Assembly: GCA_029245865.1 (NCBI GenBank)
Contig: JAQWOM010000051.1
Span: 25,963-89,962, forward strand
DNA length: 64,000 nucleotides
Direction of reading: 5' to 3'
DNA from: Planctomycetota bacterium
GTDB lineage: Bacteria > Planctomycetota > B15-G4
Shown in pieces: positions 44,652 to 53,572 of this stretch. Position numbers and translations under genes: made by a program. The notes under the pieces are model-generated. The model had not been told where the DNA came from. It saw only the letters and a list, made by a program, of their open reading frames with translations, and made no database searches. Numbering within the stretch: position 1 is the first letter of the stretch; the number at the start of each line of letters is the position of its first letter.

Positions 44652-45689
44652 CTAGTGGCGTGAGTTGTCCGGCTCTGGAAGCCGGTGATCTTCGGGGCGG
44701 AGGCCTTGAACGAAGCTTCCAAAACCGAACATCGTGGGTTCGTAGTCGCCAACAAGCGATGCATCACTGCGATCGGGAATCTGTTCCTCCAGGCCAACTC
44801 CCCAGTAGGCAGTGTTCACGAAGAGCCGCCTTAAATCTTCACTGTTCAGATCGACCGACGCACCAAGGGTCGACGTCACGATCCGCTGCACCTTCCCGTT
44901 GTCGAGCGGGCGATTGCGCAACCAGACAATGGGCATGCGCGGTGCGTTCTGCGGACCATCGACTGCAGGTGCTTCGGGCGTCATGCCTTCTTGCACCGAA
45001 CCTTCCAGCAAAACCACGGCATCCTCGGGCAGGTCACGAATGCCGTAGACGTCGGTGGGCCCCCACACATCCTCGACACCGCGCACGAGGGGGTGCTTGC
45101 GCACCGCATCAGGAACAACACCCCGAGTGCTCTGGGAACCGTGCCCACCATGATGGTTTACCCAGGTTTCCCCCAGAATCTCTCGGCCAAATCCCCCGAG
45201 CCAGGTGTCCCGGTTGTCCCAGGACCAGTGCGCGTAAGGACTCTCTGAATCTCTCTCATAAGCAAAGGCGTGCGTCGCTGTACGAATGGCAAGCATCGGG
45301 CGCCCACTCTCTACGTAGTCGACGAGATGCTTCATATCTTCATCGGGCAACCTACGAAAGCGCGTAAACAGCACCATGAAATCTGCGTTATCAAGAGCCT
45401 GCAGTCCGGGGATATTGCCGCGCGCATCCGGATCGATGACACCTTCTTCGTTCAGCGAGAAAAGCACGGTGCAGTGAAAACCGTGCCGCCGCGCGAGCAA
45501 TTTTCCCAACATCGGCAAGGCTTCTTCCGAACGATATTCTTCGTCGCCTGCCACGAGCACGACACGCCGGCCGTTACCCGGGAGGTCAGGTGCCGGCTCG
45601 TACATCAGCAGTTCTTCGCTGAAGGCCTTGCTTGTAAGCAATGTCATGGAGAGGCAAGCGAGGAAGGCAATTCTGGAGAGGGGCAGCAT
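44652..45689 (-). CDS. Exported ThuA-domain protein
   Basis: A 345-residue protein from ATG 45689 with a signal peptide (RIAFLACLSMTLLTSKAFSEE). The glutamine-amidotransferase-like ThuA fold shows VVLVAGDEEYRSEEALPMLGKLLARRHGFHCTV, ADFMVLFTRFRRLPDEDMKHLVDYV and RTATHAFAY. Near the C-terminus PIVWLRNR and IVTSTLGASVDL match the family's PVVWxR and HxxG-like ends. ThuA proteins are linked to sugar metabolism, and exported ThuA genes commonly sit beside PVC CxxCH proteins. It converges on the giant redox gene with 14 bp between the stops. Confidence 0.85.
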   Translation of the reverse strand: MLPLSRIAFLACLSMTLLTSKAFSEELLMYEPAPDLPGNGRRVVLVAGDEEYRSEEALPMLGKLLARRHGFHCTVLFSLNEEGVIDPDARGNIPGLQALDNADFMVLFTRFRRLPDEDMKHLVDYVESGRPMLAIRTATHAFAYERDSESPYAHWSWDNRDTWLGGFGREILGETWVNHHGGHGSQSTRGVVPDAVRKHPLVRGVEDVWGPTDVYGIRDLPEDAVVLLEGSVQEGMTPEAPAVDGPQNAPRMPIVWLRNRPLDNGKVQRIVTSTLGASVDLNSEDLRRLFVNTAYWGVGLEEQIPDRSDASLVGDYEPTMFGFGSFVQGLRPEDHRLPEPDNSRH

Positions 45690-45776
45690 GGTGCGTCTAC
45701 TCCGGTAGCAAAAAGTGCCCTGCGGACTCCCAAGCATAACCGAGCATAACGAAGCCCTGCATGGCACCATGCCCTC

Positions 45777-45959
45777 ATGCTCGTAGAACATGCCTATTGC
45801 TGCGGATTCTGTGGTGAAGAGATCATCGTAGAAATAGACATCAGTGCAGGAAGTCAGCAAGAATATGTTGAAGATTGCCCCGTGTGTTGCCATCCGCACG
45901 TGTTGCACGTGACGATCGAACCGGATGGACATGTCACCCTGAACTGCGAAACAGAATAA
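45777..45959 (+). CDS. CPXCG-motif cysteine-rich zinc-ribbon protein
   Basis: A 60-residue protein with two metal-binding pairs: CCGFC (residues 8-12) and CPVCCHPH (34-41). The family name comes from the CPxCG motif. Between them is an acidic strand (IIVEIDISAGSQQEYVEDC). It ends with EPDGHVTLNCE. A single zinc ion is expected. Its role is unknown. It is the first of four closely spaced plus-strand genes leading to egtD and egtB. Confidence 0.85.
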   Translation: MLVEHAYCCGFCGEEIIVEIDISAGSQQEYVEDCPVCCHPHVLHVTIEPDGHVTLNCETE

Positions 45960-45964
45960 CCACC

Positions 45965-46153
45965 ATGGACGAAACCTTAGAAAGCCGCGTTGCCCGTCTC
46001 GAAGAATCGGTTCGCAACCTCAAGGCCGTCGCAAGTTACGAAGCATTGCGACGTCGAAAGAGCCTCACGGTTCGCCTTATCCTGCTAGCTGTCCTCTTCG
46101 CCGCCTATGCGTACTTAATAACCCGCGGTTTTGGCTCGCTCACCGAACACTAA
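45965..46153 (+). CDS. Small coiled-coil plus single-membrane-helix protein
   Basis: A 62-residue protein beginning 5 bp after the CPXCG gene. The first ~35 residues are charged with heptad spacing (LESRVARLEESVRNLKAV), then comes a membrane helix (LTVRLILLAVLFAAYAYLI). It may recruit or dimerise a partner at the membrane. No family is recognised. Spacing suggests one transcript with the neighbours. Confidence 0.65.
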   Translation: MDETLESRVARLEESVRNLKAVASYEALRRRKSLTVRLILLAVLFAAYAYLITRGFGSLTEH

Positions 46154-46217
46154 TTTTTTCGAGCGGATCGCCTGTGCGATTGTTCCCGGGCAGCCGAGAG
46201 CACGACGTGGAGAAAAA

Positions 46218-47174
46218 GTGACACCCGAAACAAAGCAAAACCTCGCTGATCCCGATTCAGAAGCGGCGGAAATCCGAGCGAGCCTCATGCGAGGCCTGCC
46301 CGAAATTCCCTGCCGGTTTCTCTATGACGAAACGGGCAGCGAGCTTTTCGAGCAAATCACTCATCAGCCGGAGTATTACCAGACACGCACCGAACTGGCG
46401 ATCCTTGAAGCTCATGCTCGTGACATTGGCAAGATCATCAGGCCCTTGGAATACGTCGAGCTCGGAGCTGGGAGCGGACGCAAAACAGACCTGCTGCTTG
46501 GCGCAATGGACACCCTCGAATGTTGCGTGTTGACGGACATCAGCGAGGACTTCTTGAAAGAGTCCGTGGCTCGTTTGCGCGTAGCGCACCCGAACTTGCA
46601 ACTTCGCGGACTAACCGCTGACTTCCTGAGCAATCTCGGGGTGCTCGGTCAGAGCAAGCGCCGATTGATCACCCTTCTTGCCGGCACTCTCGGCAACCTT
46701 CACCCTGGCGCTGTGCCGGGTTTTCTCCGCCGTGTCGCACAACAACTGACACCCGAAGGCGGTTTCCTCGTGGGCATCGACCTCATCAAAGATCCGGCAC
46801 GTATTGAAGCGGCCTACAACGATCGAGCTGGCGTAACGGCAACCTTCAACAAGAACATCCTGTCCGTGATCAACAAGCGCTTCGAGGCAGACTTCCCGTT
46901 GGATGCCTTTGAGCATCGCGCCCGCTATGACACCGAGAACTCATGGGTGGATATCAGGCTCCAGGCCACACGGCCTGTAGACATTCATGCGAAAGCCTTG
47001 GATCTCAAATTGCGCTTCAACACTGGCGAAGAGATTCGCACGGAACTCTCATGCAAATACAGCCCGGAGAGCTTCGCAGCCGTAGCGCAAGACACGGGCC
47101 TGAAGATTCGCGAAATCTATTCGGACAACGAGGGCTTGTTCGCCAACATCTTGATGGTCCGAGAAGATGGCTGA
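46218..47174 (+). CDS. egtD: L-histidine N-alpha-methyltransferase EgtD
   Basis: A 318-residue SAM-dependent enzyme that trimethylates histidine to hercynine, the first step of ergothioneine or selenoneine synthesis. Signatures: RFLYDETGSELFEQITHQPEYYQTRTE, motif I VELGAGSGRKTDLLL, LAGTLGNLHPGA and GGFLVGIDLIKDPARIEAAYND. GTG 46218 with GGAG about 5 nt upstream gives the normal family length. An upstream ATG at 46131 lies inside the preceding small gene. It overlaps egtB by 8 bp. Confidence 0.95.
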   Translation: MTPETKQNLADPDSEAAEIRASLMRGLPEIPCRFLYDETGSELFEQITHQPEYYQTRTELAILEAHARDIGKIIRPLEYVELGAGSGRKTDLLLGAMDTLECCVLTDISEDFLKESVARLRVAHPNLQLRGLTADFLSNLGVLGQSKRRLITLLAGTLGNLHPGAVPGFLRRVAQQLTPEGGFLVGIDLIKDPARIEAAYNDRAGVTATFNKNILSVINKRFEADFPLDAFEHRARYDTENSWVDIRLQATRPVDIHAKALDLKLRFNTGEEIRTELSCKYSPESFAAVAQDTGLKIREIYSDNEGLFANILMVREDG

Positions 47175-48438
47175 TCTTCAAATGGAGACCGGCGTCCTCG
47201 AGCAACTCCGCGCCGCTTGGCGCCGGACCGATGCCCTCTTTTCACTACTGGAAGACGCGGCGTGGTCAGAACGCCCCATTGCCCTCCGCCAACCACTCAT
47301 CTTCTACCTGGGACACCTGCCGGCCTTTGCCTGGAATCAACTCAACCGCGGGCTTCTCGACGAGCCAAGCTTCCGCTCTGATTTTGATGAACTGTTTGAG
47401 TTCGGTATCGACCCTCTCAGTAAAGAAGACGTCCCCAAAGAGCCTGAGTGGCCACCACGGCACGAGATCCTGGCCTATCGCGATGAGGTGCGGGTGCGCC
47501 TCATCGCCGCCGCACCGCAGGTTGATGCGCTGGCCAAGAGTCACCGCATCGCCGCAAACCGGCGCATCTACCATGTCGTGCTCGAGCATGAGCTCATGCA
47601 CCACGAGACGCTGCTCTACATGTTCACACAGCTGGACGAATCGCTGAAAGACGCCCCCGTTGCCGCCTTGGCCGGTGTCGATGTTCCTACACCGGCGATG
47701 CCCGCCAAACGCATTGCGATCCCGGCAGGTCCCGCGACACTCGGGGCACATTTTGATGAGCTCGATTTCGGCTGGGACAACGAGTTCCCCGAACAAGAAC
47801 TCAACGTGCCCGATTTTCAGATCGACAACCTACCTGTCACCAATGCGGACTACATGAAGTACGTGCAGGAAGGCACCGAGCCACCACACAACTGGACACG
47901 GCGCGGATCAAAATGGTTTGTACGCGGGCCCTTCAGCACCCGCCCCTGGTCTGAAGTCTCCGATCGCCCCGTGCAGGTAAGCCAAGAACAAGCTGCTGCC
48001 TACTGCGCCTGGTCTGGAGCACGCCTCCCCACCGAAGCGGAATTGCAACGCGCAGCTTATGCAACGCCCGAGGGCACGCACCGCAACTGGCCCTGGGGCA
48101 ACGCACCTCCGACCTCAAGCCACGGCATTTTTGACTTTCACGTCTGGGAAGCTGCGCCTGTCGGCTCTCGCCCCGAAGGAGCCAGTGCCTGGGGTGTGCA
48201 CGAACTGCTGGGGAACGGCTGGGAACACACCTCGACACTCTTCCGCCCGCTCCCTGGGTTCGAAGCCTGGATCGCGAGCTACCCGGGTTACTCAGCTGAT
48301 TTCTTTGATGAGAAACACATGGTGGTCTTCGGTGCATCCTGGGCCACGGGAGCACAGCTTCTTCGACGGAGCTTCCGCAACTGGTTCCAGCCCGGATACC
48401 CGTTTGCCTACTCGAAGTTTCGGCGAGCCTGGGCGTAA
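47167..48438 (+). CDS. egtB: EgtB-family non-haem iron sulfoxide synthase
   Basis: A 423-residue protein with an N-terminal DinB-like four-helix domain and a C-terminal FGE/SUMF1-type domain. The iron triad is seen as His50 (FYLGHLPAF) and His141/His145 in HELMHHE (H-x3-H-x-E). The C-terminal domain shows PVQVSQEQAAAYCAWSGARLPTEAEL and ends FRRAW. The family joins hercynine to gamma-glutamylcysteine, cysteine or selenosugar using O2. The thiol donor cannot be read from sequence. The selenoneine enzyme SenA is a close relative, and this host uses selenium, but senB and senC are not seen here. Translation is coupled to egtD. Confidence 0.88.
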   Translation: MADLQMETGVLEQLRAAWRRTDALFSLLEDAAWSERPIALRQPLIFYLGHLPAFAWNQLNRGLLDEPSFRSDFDELFEFGIDPLSKEDVPKEPEWPPRHEILAYRDEVRVRLIAAAPQVDALAKSHRIAANRRIYHVVLEHELMHHETLLYMFTQLDESLKDAPVAALAGVDVPTPAMPAKRIAIPAGPATLGAHFDELDFGWDNEFPEQELNVPDFQIDNLPVTNADYMKYVQEGTEPPHNWTRRGSKWFVRGPFSTRPWSEVSDRPVQVSQEQAAAYCAWSGARLPTEAELQRAAYATPEGTHRNWPWGNAPPTSSHGIFDFHVWEAAPVGSRPEGASAWGVHELLGNGWEHTSTLFRPLPGFEAWIASYPGYSADFFDEKHMVVFGASWATGAQLLRRSFRNWFQPGYPFAYSKFRRAWA

Positions 48439-48462
48439 ACCGCCACACGCACAGCAGGCCTC

Positions 48463-50421
48463 TCAGGGCGTCGTTGCGCTGACTCCGTTAGACATCGTGA
48501 TCTCTTGAATCACAGAGAGGTCCTGGATAAGAAACTGCAGTGTGAGTTCTGTCCCTGTAGGCACTCCTGCAAACCACGATCCGCCTTCACTGAGACTGCC
48601 TCCAGAGTCACTCACGCGCACAAACTGCGCGTCGACGGGATTCGCGTGCAAGGTGCCACCCAGAACAGAAAGCGGCATCGAATCAAACGAGAGCCACACA
48701 ACCATCAACGCACTCGGTGCCGCATTGGCGAGATTGATCTCGAAGGGTGTTCCCGCGACCAACGAGCCCGAGGCCGTCAAGCTTGGAACACCGTTGATGC
48801 CGAGAGTGCCGCCGCCAAGGTTTTGCCATTCATTCGGTTCAGGAAAACCAACGGTGAGTGTTTCGCTGCTCAGGTCGTCGGGACCTTCCCAGTTCAGGCC
48901 CGCCGAAAAATCGAGCGCACTCCCGGGCGTCGCCGCTGGATCAATTGTCATCAGCAAGGGCGCTGCCGAGTTGGCGGCGGAGCTGAAAGGCGACAGGCTC
49001 CCCAACGACTCACTGCCAGAGATCACGGTCAAGTCCGGATCATTCGATATCAATTTCACGGTCGGCTCACCGGCCCCTCGACCACTGTTGCGTACATCCA
49101 CGATCACACCCACGGTCTCACCGGGTTCAAACTCGCCGTCACCATCACCGAGGTCCAACAGCAACGTTCCTTGATGCAGCAAGTAGGGTCCGGCAGCGAC
49201 AGCGGTCGTCTGAAAACCTTCGAGAGTGCTCTGGGCCAGTGAGATCAGATCGCCGATGGGCGGCCAGAACCCCTGCTGTGACGAACCGATCTCTGGCGTC
49301 CATGCAAAGGTGTCGTTGGGGCCGTAATCCTGATCGAAGGTGACCCCGTTGGCCGGATAGAGCAGCAAGAAAGCCGGCCCGAACGGAAAGCCGTTCGACT
49401 TCGTCGCCAGAGCACCGATCTCTTGCAGGTCGTCATGATCCGGGGGGAAGACACTGTCGTAACCCCAGGGAGCCAGCCACAAGTTTGAATAAGAGTGCGA
49501 CGACAGCGCTGTGCGGAAGTTACGCGACGCGAAAAACGCGACCATCGCCTGAATCTCTGGCTCGCTGGCCGGACCCGTTCCGCGATAAACCTGCGACCCC
49601 GTCCACGGGCTAGACCCCGAGTCGTCGAAGCCCCAGGCAAACGGATAGTTGCGATTGAGGTCGACGCCGAAGTCGAACCCGTTGTCGCGCCGATTTTTTC
49701 GCCACATCCCGCCACCGTTCGGATTCGTGGTCTGGTTGTAGACGTAGCCGTCAGGGTTCACGACGGGCACAAACCAAATCTCACGCTCATCAACGAGATA
49801 GGTCGCCAGCGGATCAGAGCCGTAGTTTTCGAGCATCCAGATCATGAAGTAGAGAGTCGCCTCCATGCTCATCGGTTCCCGCGCATGGTGGAGAGAATCG
49901 AAACGCACCTCTGGCTCGTTCTCATCAAGCTCCGGGTTGTCACTGACCTTGATGGCCCAGATTTCGCGACCTTCAATCGACTGACCCAGACTGAACTTGC
50001 TGCTTGTGATGAGCGGAAATTGCGCCGCAAGTTGATCGAGGATGACAGCCACTTCGTCGTAGGTGTGGTAGCCGCCCATGCCGCCCTGGCCGAAGGGCGG
50101 ATTGATCGAGGCACCCGCAGCTCCTTGCGGGGGTGATGACGGAGTCAGTCGACTCGCGTAGTACGCTTCGAGGTCATCAATCGTCACCACGTACGGCAGT
50201 CCGCTCTCTTCCAGGATGGCCAGTTCGCGATCCCGTGCGATGAGCTCGATGCCCAGTCCGTCAGGCGTGGGGCCAACCACGTCGAGATCGAGAGCGCCGA
50301 GTGATGCCGCCGACCACTCCGTGGCATCTACGACAACAAAGCGGTAGGAATCCTCGGCAACCTGACTCGAGAGCAGGGCCAAGGCAGAAAGAAGAAGGGC
50401 AAAGATCGGGGAGGAGAGCAT
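48463..50421 (-). CDS. Secreted M14-family zinc carboxypeptidase (second active copy)
   Basis: A 652-residue exported peptidase with a signal peptide (SPIFALLLSALALLSSQVA). A ~90-residue prodomain-like part precedes the M14 domain (~115-440). Zinc ligands are His179 and Glu182 (LHHAREPMS) and His309 (ALSSHSYSNL). DLNRNYPFAW supplies the Asn-Arg pair, and a Glu in FAWTPEIG is the general base. The C-terminal ~190 residues form beta domains typical of secreted enzymes, ending QEITMSNGVSATTP. It is closer to the classic carboxypeptidase A/T layout than the M14 gene near 7-9 kb, lacking the acidic DxDxDG insert. Confidence 0.94.
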   Translation of the reverse strand: MLSSPIFALLLSALALLSSQVAEDSYRFVVVDATEWSAASLGALDLDVVGPTPDGLGIELIARDRELAILEESGLPYVVTIDDLEAYYASRLTPSSPPQGAAGASINPPFGQGGMGGYHTYDEVAVILDQLAAQFPLITSSKFSLGQSIEGREIWAIKVSDNPELDENEPEVRFDSLHHAREPMSMEATLYFMIWMLENYGSDPLATYLVDEREIWFVPVVNPDGYVYNQTTNPNGGGMWRKNRRDNGFDFGVDLNRNYPFAWGFDDSGSSPWTGSQVYRGTGPASEPEIQAMVAFFASRNFRTALSSHSYSNLWLAPWGYDSVFPPDHDDLQEIGALATKSNGFPFGPAFLLLYPANGVTFDQDYGPNDTFAWTPEIGSSQQGFWPPIGDLISLAQSTLEGFQTTAVAAGPYLLHQGTLLLDLGDGDGEFEPGETVGVIVDVRNSGRGAGEPTVKLISNDPDLTVISGSESLGSLSPFSSAANSAAPLLMTIDPAATPGSALDFSAGLNWEGPDDLSSETLTVGFPEPNEWQNLGGGTLGINGVPSLTASGSLVAGTPFEINLANAAPSALMVVWLSFDSMPLSVLGGTLHANPVDAQFVRVSDSGGSLSEGGSWFAGVPTGTELTLQFLIQDLSVIQEITMSNGVSATTP

Positions 50422-50514
50422 CTCTTGATCATGCCACAGGCTTCAAAAAATAGCCTGTCTCCCGAATTCTCATGCCCTCTTTTGCCGCTGAGCAGAGCCA
50501 GGTCGAGAGCAGAC

Positions 50515-51735
50515 TCACCTGAGACCGCGTTGAAGCCGATCCAGCTCGCGCTCTCTGTCCTGCCACAACACAAAATCGGCTTCTTCCCCGGACCGCAAAC
50601 CCTTCACCAGTGAGTTCCAGCCTTCGATTCGCAGTGACAGATACTGCTCGGCACGACGAACATCCGCTGCCTGGGCTTCGTCCACCTCGAGAAGTTCCTT
50701 GAGGCTTTGTTGCGTGCGGTTCAGTTCCAGAAGCTGCTCTTCGACGATCTGAGCAAACGTTTCGTCATCGATCTCGCGCCGCTCCATTTTGTCGAGCGCG
50801 GCGGTGTAGACAGAGTTTGTCTGCACGCGCACAGATTCGAAATCGATCAACGTCCGAGCCGCATTCCCTTCGCTGCTCGGGATAAGCACCAGCATCCACA
50901 TCACGCACAGACCACAAATGGCTGTCGCACTGAAGTTTCGACTGACACGACCCTCTTCTGTTTCCAGCATCTCTGTACGCGTCATAGTCATGCCGCACAG
51001 AACACCCACACCCAAACCACCGAGGTGAGCCGCCATGTCGATGCCGGGCGAATTCAAACCAATGTAGATGTTGTAAAAAATGAAAGTCGTGACAGATTTG
51101 CGCAAACGCGACAAGGATTCTTTCGGAATGGTGCCATGGCCCAAAATGAGCACTCCGAGCAGTGCCCCAATCACACCGAAGATTGCACCTGACGCCCCGG
51201 CGCTGACAACGCCGGGATTCCACCACGTGCTTGCCATGCTCGCGACCAGACCCGAGCCCAGAAAGATAATGAGGAACCCCACATTGCCTACCAACCGCTC
51301 AACAAGGGGGCCGACCTCTTTGAGAATCCACATGTTGAAAGCAATGTGAATGATTCCGAAGTGCAGGAACATGCACGTGAACAACCGCCACCAGTCGCCT
51401 GAGGTCGTGTAAGGCGCAAAGTTGGCACCCCACGGAAGCAGATCCAGTGCGCCGGGTGCGATCGCTGGCACGTCGTACACCAACACGAGCACCGCAAAGA
51501 TTGCCGCGTTGATTCCGAGAAACAGCCAGGTGAAGTACGCGTGGGGCGTGACCTCGCGTAAGTCTTGCTGGAACTGCTCTTCGTCGTTGAGAGGCGGCGA
51601 TTCTGAAGCAGACTCGAACTCTGCGTCGAAACCTTGCTCGAACTCTCCCTCGTGGGCGTGAGCATGGTCGAGATAGAGGTCGAGGTCGGGCAATCCGTCC
51701 TCTTCCCTCATCGATTCACGATCTCTGTTCGCCAC
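50515..51735 (-). CDS. Rhomboid-family intramembrane serine protease
   Basis: A 406-residue membrane protease. The first ~60 residues are soluble and acidic. Six or so helices span ~68-255, with the catalytic Ser182 in SAGASGAIFGVIGA and His237 in MAAHLGGLGVG. The LFTCMFLHFGIIHIAFN stretch is the usual L1/TM2 signature. A further helix (ATAICGLCVMWMLVLIP) lies near 270-290. The C-terminal ~120 residues are soluble and helical, unusual for a minimal rhomboid. Rhomboids cut membrane proteins within or near the bilayer; no substrate is implied here. Confidence 0.92.
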   Translation of the reverse strand: MANRDRESMREEDGLPDLDLYLDHAHAHEGEFEQGFDAEFESASESPPLNDEEQFQQDLREVTPHAYFTWLFLGINAAIFAVLVLVYDVPAIAPGALDLLPWGANFAPYTTSGDWWRLFTCMFLHFGIIHIAFNMWILKEVGPLVERLVGNVGFLIIFLGSGLVASMASTWWNPGVVSAGASGAIFGVIGALLGVLILGHGTIPKESLSRLRKSVTTFIFYNIYIGLNSPGIDMAAHLGGLGVGVLCGMTMTRTEMLETEEGRVSRNFSATAICGLCVMWMLVLIPSSEGNAARTLIDFESVRVQTNSVYTAALDKMERREIDDETFAQIVEEQLLELNRTQQSLKELLEVDEAQAADVRRAEQYLSLRIEGWNSLVKGLRSGEEADFVLWQDRERELDRLQRGLR

Positions 51736-51834
51736 GGGCTCCCATTCTTCTCATCAGGAATAACCAAAGCATACGGAATCGAGAAGGGGCCCTGAGCCTC
51801 AGAGCCGACAACAGTCCGCATTCAATGACAAGGG

Positions 51835-53433
51835 CTACAAACCCAGCGCTTTCACTCCCGGCGCCTCACGATCAATCCGTGTTGCACGAAACAACGCCAG
51901 CGGCGGAGCATTTCCCGCGTGCTCGGGTGGTTCGATCTCTCCGCCGAAAGGGTTGCGGTAGTCCCACACAACCTCTCCATCGCGCGTCACTTCAAAAATT
52001 CGCCCCGGCGCTCCTGAGCAAATCAGCGTGTTGCCATTCTCAAGGCGTTGAGCCCCTGAGATGAAGGCCGAGTAGAACCCGTCTCCATCGGCGTACTGCC
52101 ACGCAAGCTCTTCAGGTCCATAAGGCATGCCGGGTTCGCGTACGAAACCGAGTTGCTCGTCAAACGGCAGCACCAGTTCATCCACCGAACTGTAGTTTCC
52201 GTCTTCACGACCGCGACCGTTGTTAAAAACGAGAAGCGAAAGCTCTCCGTTCTCTCCCTCAATCCACGTCGGGTCATGCTGATAGAAAAGCTTTTGATCC
52301 TCATCTTTGCCGGCTCCGTGACGACGCGGATTTCCCCAGCGCCAGAGCAAATCACCTCCCTTGCCGAACCGCCCCCCAGAGCTGCTCGCGGCTTCAGCCG
52401 TCGTGGTGGAGTGATCAATCACCCACAACTCGCTGAAGTGAGGTGTGCTCATCACGATCAGATCGTGCACCGGGTCATAATCCACGGCGTTGGTGTGCAG
52501 CCAGTCGCCCGGCTTTCCGCCCTCTTCGCCTTCCTCTTCGTCATCGCCTCCACCGACGTAACCCAGTGCTCTCATCCCAGCCAGTAGAGCTTCCTGCTCT
52601 TTGAGTTCCGCCTCCGAAAGAGGCGCCTGATCTCGATGGTCGCCGTTGATATCGATCCGCTCGGGATGCTCTGCGATCCATCCGTATTCGGGCAAAGCCT
52701 CTTCGAAGTCTTGAACCAGGTGGTCCCAACTGTGCCACTCCCAGACCACCTCAACGTCATCCGTGCCCACCGGCTTCACCTCGAGAATCATGTCTGGCCA
52801 GAAACCACGTTCACGATCGACTTCCCGTGGATCTCGACCTCGCCGAACGGCCTCGCGGCCCTCTTTCCGTTCCCAGCTGATGACCAGAAGGTTGCCGTTT
52901 GGCAGGGGCTCGATGTCGTGATGCTGATGATGCTCGCTTCCCGACCAATTCCAGTGCCACAGGATGGTTCCATCGGGAGCGAGCCGTTGCACGCGCCCTC
53001 CGATTCCACCGCCCTTGAAATGCGGGTCTTCATCTTCACGACCCAAGCGGAGCAGAGTCCCGTCATCGAGCAGGTAACACCAGGCGCCCGGCGCCGAGTC
53101 GGTTTGCCAGCTGTGCGCCACCTCTCCATCCAAGTCGATGAGATAGATAACGTCGCTGTTAATTGGACCGAAGAGTGTGTAGCCCGGCATCGCACGCGAG
53201 TCATGCACACGCACACCACGCGGCCCCCCCTCATCCAGCTCTCGGAGGGACATGAATGCGGAAGGGTCCGCTGGCGCGTCCGCCTCGGCATCCGGAGCCG
53301 GGTCAGAGGCCCCTCCCGGATCCGCTGGAGTCTGGGCGGCTAGCGGAAGCGCTCCCTGGCACATCAGCAGTAGGAGCAGAAGTGAGCGTGAGCAATCAAA
53401 CACTTTGAGACACCTCGGTTGAGTGAAAATCAT
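51835..53433 (-). CDS. Exported arylsulfotransferase (ASST)-like protein
   Basis: A 532-residue protein with a signal peptide (LLLLLMCQGALPLAAQ) and an Ala/Asp/Pro linker, then a six-blade propeller of the ASST type. It shows YTLFGPINSDVIYLIDLDG, TILWHWNWSGSEHHQHHDIEPLPNGNLLVISWER, NGRGREDGNYSSVDELVLP and RLENGNTLICSGAPGRIFEVTRDG. ASST enzymes move sulfate between phenols in the periplasm through a His intermediate. The HHQHH run offers candidates, but many family members are of unproven activity. Confidence 0.8.
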   Translation of the reverse strand: MIFTQPRCLKVFDCSRSLLLLLLMCQGALPLAAQTPADPGGASDPAPDAEADAPADPSAFMSLRELDEGGPRGVRVHDSRAMPGYTLFGPINSDVIYLIDLDGEVAHSWQTDSAPGAWCYLLDDGTLLRLGREDEDPHFKGGGIGGRVQRLAPDGTILWHWNWSGSEHHQHHDIEPLPNGNLLVISWERKEGREAVRRGRDPREVDRERGFWPDMILEVKPVGTDDVEVVWEWHSWDHLVQDFEEALPEYGWIAEHPERIDINGDHRDQAPLSEAELKEQEALLAGMRALGYVGGGDDEEEGEEGGKPGDWLHTNAVDYDPVHDLIVMSTPHFSELWVIDHSTTTAEAASSSGGRFGKGGDLLWRWGNPRRHGAGKDEDQKLFYQHDPTWIEGENGELSLLVFNNGRGREDGNYSSVDELVLPFDEQLGFVREPGMPYGPEELAWQYADGDGFYSAFISGAQRLENGNTLICSGAPGRIFEVTRDGEVVWDYRNPFGGEIEPPEHAGNAPPLALFRATRIDREAPGVKALGL

Positions 53434-53572
53434 GCCAAGGATGCTGGCAGTTTCCTCCAGCCCTGGCTAGAGGGCACGACAAACTGTGCCCCCATATCCC
53501 AGTCGTCAGGCGACTCAGACCTACCGGGCGCGCTATCCTTTCTCATGACGACACCACTTCTGGAGCCGCGCA

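Noticed and set aside
47167..48438. Formylglycine-generating enzyme for the sulfatase at 34.9-36.4 kb
   Set aside because: The C-terminal domain has the FGE fold, but the N-terminal DinB-like domain, HELMHHE iron motif and coupling to egtD identify an EgtB-type enzyme.
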